Shown here: positions 48,646-58,164 of the stretch, one piece after another
Numbering within the stretch: position 1 is the stretch's first letter
Layout of the letters: every line of letters begins with the position of its first letter
Assembly (NCBI GenBank): GCA_027575765.1
Contig: JANBPT010000033.1
Location: 1-64,000, forward strand
DNA from: Tieghemiomyces parasiticus
Lineage: Eukaryota; Kickxellomycota; Dimargaritomycetes; Dimargaritales; Dimargaritaceae
DNA length: 64,000 nt
Direction of reading: 5' to 3'
The notes under the pieces: generated by a model
Told to the model about the DNA's origin: nothing
Database searches by the model: none
What the model saw: only the letters and a program-made list of their open reading frames with translations
Program-made: the position numbers and the translations under genes

Positions 48646-51600
48646 TCACACCTCGTGCTTCGAGGCCTCAATGACCAATTGTAGCGGGTGGACCATCTCG
48701 AGGTGCTCGGCTAGCTCGTTGAGGGACCCGAACTCCGGGGCCTGGCAACCCGTAACCTGACAGCGAAATACCTGCAGGGCGATCGAGGTCTCAGGGACTG
48801 GAGGCGGTGGAGGAAGGGCCGGGACTGAGGCCGCAATGGGCTCAGGGTTCGCTTTAGAGGAGGGTGTCGGGAAGTCGTCCGTGATGACCGGTGCGGGTGA
48901 CACAACGGGGGTGGCGGCGGCAGTGGAAGTGACGGCAGGGACGATGGCGGTGGCCCGAGGCAGCTTAGCTACTTCGGCAGTGTAGGCGGCCACCACGGAC
49001 GCCCGACTAGCCGGCGACAACGCTGTGCCCAAACCCTGGCGAAGGGATGACTGCAGGTGCGGGCTGATACTATCCAGTACCGACGGGCGCGACTTGAAAA
49101 ACTCTTCGTAATTGGACGGATGGAAGGTGCGGTCGATCTTTTCGGCCAGTTCCTTGCTCGAAAGTCGCACGCTAGCCAAGGTGGACTTGCGGTCAGCCTG
49201 GGTGGACACAGCAGACGGGCTGGGCTTCGAGCTAGGTTTGACGGGTGCTGCCTTCCCGGGTTTTGCCGGGGCCCGCGGGGTGGCCGATTTGACCTTGGCC
49301 TTAGTCTTGGTTCGGGAGGGGGCGGATTTTGGGATTGGTTTTGGGGTGGCCGGAGCAGCGGTCGTTTTCACCGTCGGTGCCTTGGGAGCGGGCGACTTGC
49401 GCGCCGGCGGGGTAGCCACGGATGGTGGCAGCGGGACGGTGGCTGCGCCCGGGGTAGCGGCAGCGGTGACAGCAACAACCGTACTGGCCGGGGTGGGTAG
49501 CAGGACCATGGACGGGGAGGGCGAGTCGGTCAGAGTGGCCGATGGGACGGGTTTACAAGCTGGGGTGGGCGTGGCGGGGACAGCGGGGGTAACTGGTGTC
49601 AACTTCGGGGAGGTGGGCTGCGAGTGCGGATAGGCCCGGTCCAGCGGGGGCGGAAGGGCTGATGGGAGGCCGACGGTGGCCGTCAGGCTACGAGCCAGCG
49701 GGGCGGTGATCGGCCGGGTGGGGGATGGAGCGGACGAAGCGGCCGGAGTGGCAGCCGGCGTCGGGGCCATCTGGTGCGTGTGCAGACGGTGGTACTGCAG
49801 ACCATTGGCATTCTTGTACTTCTTGCGACAGCCCGCCTCGGGACACTTGTAGGGCTTCTCCTCGCACAGCGTCTCGTTGATGCTACCGTCCGGCGCCGGA
49901 AAGAAGTGGGCCGCCGAGCCTTTGGAGTGGAAGATGTGGTACTGTAGGCCATTCACATTCTTGTACGTGCGGTAGCAGCCGTTCATGGCGCAGCAGTAGG
50001 GCCGGGCCCCTGGGGCCTTAAGGCGCGGATCGTCACCGTGGGCGGCCCGTGCGTGTTGCACGAGCAGGGGCGCATTGCGGAATGCCTCTTTGCAGTCCTC
50101 CAGAGCGCATCCGTAGAGCGAGAGGTTGAGCTCATCCAGCCGCTGACGGAGCTGCTGGTCCTCCTCGCTCGCGACCTCCGGCGATTTTTTAGTACCCTCG
50201 CCGGGTGACGACGGCTCAGCCGGGGCTGGACTGGACACGCTCTCCGGGGTACGAGTCACCACGTCAGCAGCGGGAGGCGGTGAGGTGGCCGGAAGGGTCG
50301 GTGGTGGGGGTGATTGCACGGCGGTCACCACTGCCGATGCCACTTTCTTCTTAGGCTTCAGTCTCTTCGGCTTCTGGACTCTCGGTTTTGTCTTCGCCTC
50401 GTCGTTCGCCGCCTCGCTCTGCTCCTGCTCCATACTAGCCAGAGCGCGACTGAGGATATCGGCCAGGTCGGAACCTTTACCCCACGGATTCGGGGTGCGG
50501 CTACCGGAGGCGCCCAGGATACCGGCGGCGTCAAACAGGTCAACGCTCTTGGGCGGCGCAAAGTTCAGCTGGGTAGACAGGTCCAGGGCGTCGAGACCGG
50601 GGTTCACACAGTCCAGTTCATCGCCCAGGAGGCTGTCCAATGTAAATCCAGTGGCGGCGTCGCCCGGGCCCTGGTCCCCCAGGCTCTGCAGTAGACTATC
50701 CAGGGTCACATCAAAATCCGACGCCGTCCCTTCCGCGAAAAGCGACTGGAAAGAAGCGTTCCAGTTTGCATCCGGTGGCGGGAGCTCGGCAGGTAGGGAG
50801 ATATCGGGTAACGGGAGCAGCTCTAAATCGGACACCGTTGTAGGAAGAGGGACGGGAAGGCTGGTGTTGGGCAGGATAGGAAGCGTGGCATGGGGGAGGG
50901 CAGGTGGGCCCACTGGCGTGAACTGGATTGGTGGGCGCGCAGGAGCCCGGATCAGAGGTCGGATGGCCAGGGGGGCAGGTCGTTCGGTTGGACGGGAGGT
51001 GGTCTCGGTGGGTTTAGGCCGTTTGGTCGGGGGCAATCCCACCATGACCGTTGCCGGGGTGGCAATCGGGTCGTCAATAGACCGCTTATGACCACGCCCC
51101 TGTCGCCGCTGCTCGCGGGTGAGCTGGCGCCAGCGATTCCGACAGTGAACTCCTGGACGGGCTGGGAAGTGGCGGGCCGCAATTCGCTGCCACTGGCTGC
51201 CCAGCTCGGCCACGGCGGCCAACAGACGGGTATCGTCAGCGACCGTCCATGTATTTCGGTCGATGGCCGGATCCAGGGCTTCGCGCCACCGCTTGGCGCA
51301 TTGGTCGTCGGTGCGGCCCTCAATCATGCGGGCGATTCGACTCCACTGATGGCCGTACCGCTCGACGGCGTGGCCTAGGATTAGGTCTTCCTGGCGCGTC
51401 CAAGCGCCGCGGCGGAGAGCCGGGTCCAGTGACTGATTCCAGCGCTTGCGACAGCTCTTGTTGCCGCGACCGGGCACACACGCGGCGATGGCCGGCCACT
51501 GCTCCGTGTTGGCTCCGTAGTGCTCCACGGCTTGGCGCAGGGCAGCATCCTCACCCGGGGTCCAGGGAGTGCGGACGATGACAGGAGTACCGGCGCGTGT

Positions 51601-52171
51601 GGACGAAGTCGAGCTGGGTATCCGGTCGGGATCGCCGACCTGCGGCGCGATGTCGCCATCTGGCTCAACAGCCAGGGTTGGTAGGAGGCCGACGGGCGTC
51701 GATGGGGGCGCGGCGGCTGGACGGGCAACATTGTCTGTCAAAGGGGCGGCCATCGTAGCTGTGGGGTCCGTGTGTCCGGCCAGTCCCACGTCAAACGTAC
51801 CGTTGATAAGGGCGGCCAGTAGGTTTCGCTGGTCCAGGTTCAGAGGCTGGCTAGCCGGCAGCGTGGGCTGGCTGGCAGTCAGCTGCTCGAGAAACTCGTT
51901 GAGGAGGCTGAGCTCATCACCCGACTCCTCCCGGTCGCCTGTGGGCGACGGAAACGCGGGAGACTCCGGTGCCTGCAGTCAGGTAGGACGGTAATGCAAT
52001 CGGCCCCAAACTGTGAGTCAGAAAGAGCTAAAGCAGTTGGGTGAACCGGCGTCCGGCAGCAGACAAAAAAATGTATACAAGGTCATGCTATTCAAACCAT
52101 TACCGCACCTGGGCGGTGGCACCGACAGATTAGGCTGGTTGCCAGGCTCATGCGGCATCACTTACCTGCAT
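48646..52171 (-). CDS. Transcription factor with three MYB repeats and Sfp1-type C2H2 zinc fingers
   Basis: Minus-strand exon 1 is six bases (ATGCAG, 52166-52171) followed by GTAAGT; exon 2 runs 51972-48646 from a CTGCAG acceptor, giving 1,110 residues. Three MYB/SANT repeats lie at about residues 136-286, each with the Trp pattern (TPWTPGEDAAL, GAWTRQEDLIL, NTWTVADDTRL) and the CRKRW, CAKRW and CRNRW third helices that contact DNA. A disordered Pro/Ser/Thr region follows. C2H2 fingers come at about 620-735, two of them with the YKNxNGLQYHxxH signature of fungal Sfp1 and animal JAZF1, separated by an insert of about 25 residues as in that family. A lone C2H2 finger closes the protein at about 1070-1095. 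Sfp1 drives ribosome-biogenesis genes in yeast; whether this one does so is inference. The joined architecture is the striking point. Confidence 0.88.
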
Positions 52172-53439
52172 GGTCTGATTTGTACTGTAAAGCATTACGT
52201 GCTATATCCGAACCGGGACAGAGTATACTAGGGCTGGTGAAGCTGGGCCCATGGACGTGCGGCGTCGGGGGTTTAGCAAGTGGGGGAAGCTACGGGTGAC
52301 TAATTGACAGTTGAACGATCAGTCCGAGGGATAAGGAGCCAGGGTTGATTCGTGGTGGTCCCCCGGATATTATGAACTGTTAGGGGGAGAGAGACACGTG
52401 GGCTGGATCCCTTAGTGGACGACGTATGATCTTGTGCGAAAGGGTGGCCAGACCGGATCGCTTAGGTGGGGGCTAACAGGGTTGTATCGACACAGGGACA
52501 GTCGTGCCTGCTAAATGAAGGTTAATAGATGAACTATGGCAGACACAGGGATTCGACAAAAGTCGGCAAGTGGTGGGCAAAAACAAGAAAAAAAAGACTG
52601 GTCATGCCAAAGATAGTCTCTATAGGCACAAGAGGCTAACCCAGGCTAGGTGGTGAAAAAAAAAAGAAAAAGAAAAATGAAATTGTGAGCAGTCCGGTCA
52701 AAGGTGCGTGCGTGGGATGTGTGTGTGACCCTCACCCGCCCATTGCCTCCCCCCAGCTATTAGCTTTCCTTCCCTTACTTTTTCCACTCCGCCATGAAAG
52801 GTTGTTTATTACTGGAGCAAGACTAGAGGTTGGTGGGCTGGATGAAAGGCTAGGAAGACTTATGCAGTAGGACGTGGTCGTCGCGGTGGGTCCCAACTAG
52901 CCACGTCCACCACCTTGCACTCATTCAGCAGTCGCCCACACCAATCGCCTGACTACGCTTGGGAGCCGTTCCGAATGGCACCGCTTGGTCCGACGAGCTC
53001 TTGGACAATAATTCGATTGTTGACATCCAGTGGTTGCTAGTGACCAGCTCCTTGGCGCCTCCCCCCTCCCCTCGCCCCTGCTGTTTATGGTGTAGGAGCT
53101 GTACCGGCGTTGACCGCCACTTTTTCGAACTCCTGCAGCCAAAACCTAGGACAACACAGGCACGCTAAATTGTCTGATACACACCTCACCGACTGTCGCG
53201 GTGATGTCACGGCTTTCTTCCTCCCCCCTAGACAATCCCCATTCACCTTCCTGGCCGATGGAACCTGTGCCTTTGACTGTACCACACTAACCGTAGACGA
53301 CCGTTCTACCTACTCAGATGTTCCGCCGGCCAAGGGAATTGCAGGATTTGGCAACAGGATTAAGTCATAGCAGCTCAGCCGACGGCGACACTAGTCACGG
53401 CACCGCTCAGTGTCAGGCCAGATAAATTCCCATAGCTCC
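52172..53439. other. Upstream region of the MYB/zinc-finger gene
   Basis: Holds the promoter side of the minus-strand transcription factor gene and purine-rich runs near 52585-52680. An open plus frame at 53110-53370 has two Cys but no recognised domain. Confidence 0.5.
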
Positions 53440-53608
53440 ACTCGGTCCAATGCCAACATACTGTAGCACAATTTGCCTTTTCAAACTTAGCTCCAAATCC
53501 ATTGAGACGCTTCCAAACCCCCAGGTCAAATTGGTGACTGCGGACCTGGCTTGGACTCACACAGTGGTGCAACCACTGAGGGCCTTGCGCACGTCACCAG
53601 CGTATTAA
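53440..53608 (+). pseudogene. Possible decayed fragment of the secreted protein found at 57505
   Basis: One frame reads TYCSTICLFKLSSKSIETL and runs to a TAA at 53606. It resembles the segment around QYC, SCN and IKLSPKSMGAL of the secreted protein at 57505-58164, sharing the Cys pair and the KLSxKS core. At the DNA level 21 of 22 bases match around 53491-53512 and 57929-57950. Upstream in the same frame is a stop codon, and no signal peptide or start is visible, so this looks like a relict and not a working gene. Chance similarity cannot be excluded from one short block. Confidence 0.35.
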
Positions 53609-53807
53609 CGAGCCGGGAAGAGTCGGCTAAACGAACAAGATACTTTATGGAACAGAGGGCTAAAATGAATCAGCAGAGTATGGTGGCGTGAGAGGTAGGG
53701 GGGAGGAGGGGTAGGGACCTATATGAAAACGTGGGAGGTAAGTATCCTGGTACGAAACAGGGAAGCCGGGGTCCTTCGATGGCCATTGGCAATCTATGAG
53801 GTCCTAA

Positions 53808-55541
53808 CTACTCGTTCAGAAAGATCACGGTCACCGTAATGTCGTCTCGGTAGCGCCGGCTACTGGGGGAGGGGATGGCCAGAAGGCGGGCAATTACATC
53901 CGGGTCGTCGCCGCCGAAGGCCTTGCGGATCAGGTGGGTGGCGGCATTATCGTCTTTGAGGGCGACAGGGCCGAACCGCGGGTCGGGTTGGGCGTAGATC
54001 CGCGACTCCCAAAACTCGGCCACAGCCTGGACCACCTCGGCGTTACTCAGTTCGTCGTAGAGGCCGTCGGAGGCCACCACGATAAACTTATCGCGCGGGC
54101 TAAGTGGCCGGTCCGTCACCACGGGTGTGGCCGTCACGTACGGCGGGGTGAGGTAGTGTGGCGGGGTGGCTCTGCGCCCAGGGAACTGTGAAGGGTAGAT
54201 TGTGCGCTGGATCGACTCGGACCACTTGTAACGCGCGTCGCCGAAGGCCCGTGTGGGCATCAGAGAGCCCAGGATACGACCCTTGCTGATGACCGTGTGT
54301 TCCTCACCAGGGTGCTCAGCGTAGAGGCGCTTCAGTTCGGCGACATTGTGTGCCGTCTGGTCGGTGCTCAGCGGGGTAGCTGTCCACAGGCCCGTACTGC
54401 CGTCGAGACTGCCGAGCACCGCACGGCTGTCCCCGGTGCACGCCACGCTGACCTGCCGCCGGGTGGTATCCAGGGCGGCCACCAGGCCGCATGACCCGGC
54501 CATGGCTGGCAGTAGGGCCTCTTTCATACGCTCTGGGTGCTTGATGGCCTCCTGCAACGAACCCTCGATAAGTTCCGTGTCCATGGTGATGAATCCTTTG
54601 GTCAGGGCGGCACGAATTACGTGCTCGGCACCGGGGTCGTCGTTGAGGAGGGCCGGGTCGACGCGGGTAGCCTCCGATGTCTCGAGAATTGAAGCGGCGG
54701 CGGCCACGACTGGCGCATCAGAAAGGACACCATCCTTACTACCCGTATGGGCCCAGGCCAAGGCACGATCGATATGTTTGGGCAGTTCGCTGGCCAAGCG
54801 GCGCGAGCACTGGAACCCCGAATGTCCGTCGAACACACCAAACAGCAGCCACCGACCGGCAGCGTCCATGGCCCCGTTCTCAGCCAGTGGTAGGCTCCAT
54901 TGCTGATGGTAGTCTTCGATGGGGCTGTTCGACGCCACCTGGTTCGTGTCATAGCGCCGCACCAGTCGTGAGGCGGAGGGCAAGATCACCGACTGCTGGT
55001 GGCCGGTGAGTCGGGCCTCGACTTCCGCAGTCGGTAGGGGGTCGAATTGGGTGAGCCGCTTCTTAAGCTGGTAGCGCCAGGCCCGAATATTCTCCTCGTT
55101 GTCGTCAGCCACGGCGGACCGTACGGAGATGTCTGCGGCAGCACGGCCTAGGGGGATAGTGATGGCATCGGCAGCCTCTAGAGTGCGGGTGGCACCGCCA
55201 CTGGTGTAGAGGTGAGCCAGGTATGCTGCGGCGCAGCCCACAACCAGAGTTCCGGCAAACAGGTAAGGCCGCTGGGACATTGGTGACGGGGCGGGTGGGG
55301 ATTTCACTTTGGTGCCAGTGGCAACGCCGCGGCGAGGCGTGGAGAGGGCCGCGCGTTTCGGCTGGCCATCACTAACTACTGCGGGCATATGATGCACTGG
55401 AAAGGCGGGACGATACGAACGGCAGGGCGGAGCGAACAAGGCACGATGCGGCGCCAACGAAGGGTGACGGAGTAGAGTGGTAGTGAGTGGTCGGATGGTA
55501 TTCACGGAAGGTATCCGCAAAAGAGAACACGTTGCTAGCAT
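53808..55541 (-). CDS. PTC5: Mitochondrial PP2C phosphatase, Ptc5/pyruvate dehydrogenase phosphatase-like
   Basis: Ptc5-type PP2C enzymes dephosphorylate the E1 alpha subunit of pyruvate dehydrogenase in mitochondria. The single-exon gene encodes 577 residues, matching yeast Ptc5 (572). The N-terminus is Arg/Ser/Leu-rich without acidic residues over its first 50 residues, fitting a mitochondrial presequence, and one membrane span at about 92-110 (PYLFAGTLVVGCAAAYLA) follows. PP2C metal-binding motifs are present: SPIEDYH at about 206-211, FGVFDGHSG at 234-242, and later GDSRAVLG, TRAFGDARYKW, ASDGLYDELS and RDDITVTVIFLN. The active site therefore looks intact. The first ATG of the frame is used because the presequence begins there. 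Confidence 0.93.
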   Translation of the reverse strand: MLATCSLLRIPSVNTIRPLTTTLLRHPSLAPHRALFAPPCRSYRPAFPVHHMPAVVSDGQPKRAALSTPRRGVATGTKVKSPPAPSPMSQRPYLFAGTLVVGCAAAYLAHLYTSGGATRTLEAADAITIPLGRAAADISVRSAVADDNEENIRAWRYQLKKRLTQFDPLPTAEVEARLTGHQQSVILPSASRLVRRYDTNQVASNSPIEDYHQQWSLPLAENGAMDAAGRWLLFGVFDGHSGFQCSRRLASELPKHIDRALAWAHTGSKDGVLSDAPVVAAAASILETSEATRVDPALLNDDPGAEHVIRAALTKGFITMDTELIEGSLQEAIKHPERMKEALLPAMAGSCGLVAALDTTRRQVSVACTGDSRAVLGSLDGSTGLWTATPLSTDQTAHNVAELKRLYAEHPGEEHTVISKGRILGSLMPTRAFGDARYKWSESIQRTIYPSQFPGRRATPPHYLTPPYVTATPVVTDRPLSPRDKFIVVASDGLYDELSNAEVVQAVAEFWESRIYAQPDPRFGPVALKDDNAATHLIRKAFGGDDPDVIARLLAIPSPSSRRYRDDITVTVIFLNE

Positions 55542-57369
55542 GGCGATGAGGGTGGGGATGGCGGGGGCGGGCGGGCGATGGGACTGTCGGTCAAGGGGTC
55601 AGAAAGGCGGTGGATACTGGACGACAGCTGGGCAGCCAAGAGAGAATTGAAATCAAGGAGGACCAGTCGGGATCATCGGGCTAACTCGACCACTAGGGTG
55701 TGCGTGTATGCACTCTCGGCCAATGGCGGAGGAATGGTGGCCGACCACCAGTCCCGTCGAGCGCGTTACATCGCTGCCCTTTAGCAGCCTAAACCTTCCC
55801 TATTGCTGGGGTGAACTCACTCAGGTACCTCCCCGCTGACCTGGCATGGAGGTGGACTGTATGGTTGCGTGGCTTCAAGTCGTCTTAGAAAGGGGTGAGA
55901 ACGCTCGCAGTCCTATAGACCCCAGGGTGGGGAATCATAAATGTCAACAAGACCATTAGAATTTAATGACAGATGGCTGGATTGCACTGAGTTCGATTGT
56001 AATGCTTTGCTGGACCCCATTACCCCTCCCTCCTACTAGATCTGGGTCCTAAACCTCCCGTCAACCAGGCGCGGAGTCTCGATCGACCCACTGGCGTCTT
56101 TTCGCCTCATCTTTACCTGCTCCGCTTTCCTGTTCGGTTGTTAGCTGCCGGTCCTTAACCTCACCCTGCACCATGCAGAAGACCGACATAGTTACACCCG
56201 GCGGCGGAGCTGGCATACCACGAAAACTCGAGGCGGAGGTGTCAGCTCTCCAACGGCCACGCTACACTAACACCCTATGCGCAACACTTGGCAATCTAAA
56301 AACGGAAGTGCCAGGGTGTTAGTATTTACCCGTGGCCAGCTATCCTCTCTGCAGGCCCTGAGGCTTTCCCTCGTCCAAATTTAGATATTCATGCCATCTG
56401 TTGTCTATTCAAGTGTCGCGGCCCCAAAGGTTTCAGCGTTCATCCTCCAACGAGAGCTAACTATGGATAGACGAGATTGTACAACCAGGTGGACTCGATT
56501 TACAGCAATGAACTGACATGGTAGTTAACATCAGTACAAATGTTGGTATTTTATTCCGGCATCAAAATACACCCCAAATCATTCGCATCAAAATGGCGCA
56601 TGGGAAACCAGTAGGCTCCTAAACCGAGCATACGGCCCTGCCATCCCCCGCTCGTATTACGTTAAGTCCCTACCCGGTGGGCAGTCGGCTGTCGACGTCC
56701 AGATGTTTACGCTACCATAGTAGCCGGCGGAGATAAAGAGTGGCGCAGGAACGGGTTCCACAGGGGCTGCACAATCGTTGGTCGCCACCCCATTCGACTT
56801 CGGATCCCATCCCGTATTCTGCTCCGGACCCCCCTCACCCATCCCGTCTCTATTTTTCTGTTTACGAGTCTTGCCATGCCACATTGACCAGGAAAGTGTC
56901 CAATGTTGTGACGTTTCCGCCAATACCATATCCCCCTTCCGTCCGAGGCGGCGCCGTTTGCTACCAGACGTCATACCGGTCTGTGTGACTCCCAGCCTTC
57001 TAGGAAAACAATAAGAGAGCCACCGCTCGTAGCCGCCACTCGTAACCACCCTCCATCTGGTCCGTTAGGTCGTGAAGGCTGAGATCGAGAAGGGTGGGTC
57101 AGCCATATACCACACTCCTCGCATTGGCTACCGCCCATTGTGGCGGAGGCCTTGTACCACCGCTAGTTACTCAACCGACCCCGGCTGGGCTGAACGATAT
57201 CCCAGTGCCCACGACGGCGGGGTCTAACTGACCCCCTCCCCACTCACTTACCCAGATAGTGGGGCGACGTCGCCGTCCTAATCTCCTTCACCCTTCCCTG
57301 AACCCCTGCCATGGTGGGTTTCGGGATACCCCTACCCGCCCGCTGCTGTCTACGCTGGACCGGATCAGA
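55542..57369. other. Intergenic region between PTC5 and the secreted-protein gene
   Basis: Carries the PTC5 promoter side on the left and the upstream region of the secreted-protein gene on the right. A short plus frame at 56173 is listed separately. No repeat or RNA gene is recognised. Confidence 0.5.
56173..56322 (+). CDS. Doubtful small ORF or first exon
   Basis: A 49-codon frame starts at an ACCATGC context directly after a pyrimidine-rich leader like those before other genes in the window. It reads MQKTDIVTPGGG and continues with a helical EAEVSAL segment. No downstream exon could be joined with confidence and no family is recognised. It may be chance. Confidence 0.2.
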   Translation: MQKTDIVTPGGGAGIPRKLEAEVSALQRPRYTNTLCATLGNLKTEVPGC

Positions 57370-57377
57370 TATAAAAG
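57370..57377 (+). promoter_or_regulatory. TATA box of the secreted-protein gene
   Basis: TATAAAAG lies 135 bases before the ATG at 57505, followed by a C/T-rich leader. Its role is inferred from position and consensus. Confidence 0.6.
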
Positions 57378-57504
57378 AACGCGGCCTGGTCGGCTCTATT
57401 CCAGCTACCAGACACCACCGACCCCTCCACCGCATACACTTCCAATCCGTCTACCACTTTCCTCACCCAACCCGCACCGCTCTCCCCACTGCCAGCGTAT
57501 CACC

Positions 57505-58164
57505 ATGAAGATCACCGCCCTGTCCGCCACCGTCCTTGCCGTGGTCTCCACCCTGGCCGTCGTTTCTGCCTCCGGTACCTCCAATGACAACGAGCTTCGC
57601 AATTCTCTCATGGACGTGTGCCGTAGAAACCCCGGTAATACTTACTGTTTTGATCATCTCAAGAAGCAGCCGGGTATCGTTCAGAAGACCAAGGTCGAGG
57701 CCCGTGTGAATCACGACGGGTCGTCCCAGTACACGGAGAGAACTCATAGTACCTTCAGTAGCACCAAGCCGGTGAGCTCTGCCTACGGATCTCACCAGAA
57801 CCGGAACAACAACCGTCACCACGTTGATACCAACCATAACTCGAAATACCTCCGGCTCACCGTTCCGGAGAATACCTTCCATGGCCAGGCCCAATACTGC
57901 CGGGGTGAGGGAGTCACTTCCTGTAATATCAAACTTAGCCCCAAATCCATGGGTGCCCTGATCAGCGAGGAGTTCTTCGGCCGTTATTCCAAGTCGAAGA
58001 ATATGGAGATTGTGGTCGCCAGAGAGTCTCACCAGCCGTTGATCATCAAAGTCGTCGGGTTCCACCAAGGCCCTAAGAGCCAGGTGACCCTGACCGAGAA
58101 GGCCTTCAAGGAGCTGGCCTCCACTGAACTAGGCGTCGTGAACGTCAGCTGGTGGATCTTATAA
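57505..58164 (+). CDS. Secreted protein, possibly double-psi beta-barrel (expansin-like) fold
   Basis: A single-exon gene of 219 residues. Residues 1-22 form a signal peptide (ITALSATVLAVVSTLAVVSA). A short domain with two Cys (DVCRRNPGNTYC) is followed by a polar Asn/His/Ser-rich linker. The C-terminal 110 residues hold two more Cys (QYCRGEGVTSCN) and end with VTLTEKAFKELAS and GVVNVSWWIL. That ending resembles the DLSxxAFxxLA...GxxxVxW close of fungal secreted expansin/barwin-like beta-barrels, and LSPKSMGAL resembles their LSxxxF segment. The barrel assignment is inference; the catalytic Asp of lytic relatives is not visible. The ATG was chosen for the signal peptide; the frame is open upstream but lacks protein character. 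It has a TATA box, and a possible decayed relative lies at 53.4 kb. Confidence 0.75.
   Translation: MKITALSATVLAVVSTLAVVSASGTSNDNELRNSLMDVCRRNPGNTYCFDHLKKQPGIVQKTKVEARVNHDGSSQYTERTHSTFSSTKPVSSAYGSHQNRNNNRHHVDTNHNSKYLRLTVPENTFHGQAQYCRGEGVTSCNIKLSPKSMGALISEEFFGRYSKSKNMEIVVARESHQPLIIKVVGFHQGPKSQVTLTEKAFKELASTELGVVNVSWWIL

Noticed and set aside
49057..49633. Gly-rich plus frames of 147 and 173 codons
   Set aside because: They lie antisense to the Pro/Ala/Thr-rich part of the MYB/zinc-finger protein.
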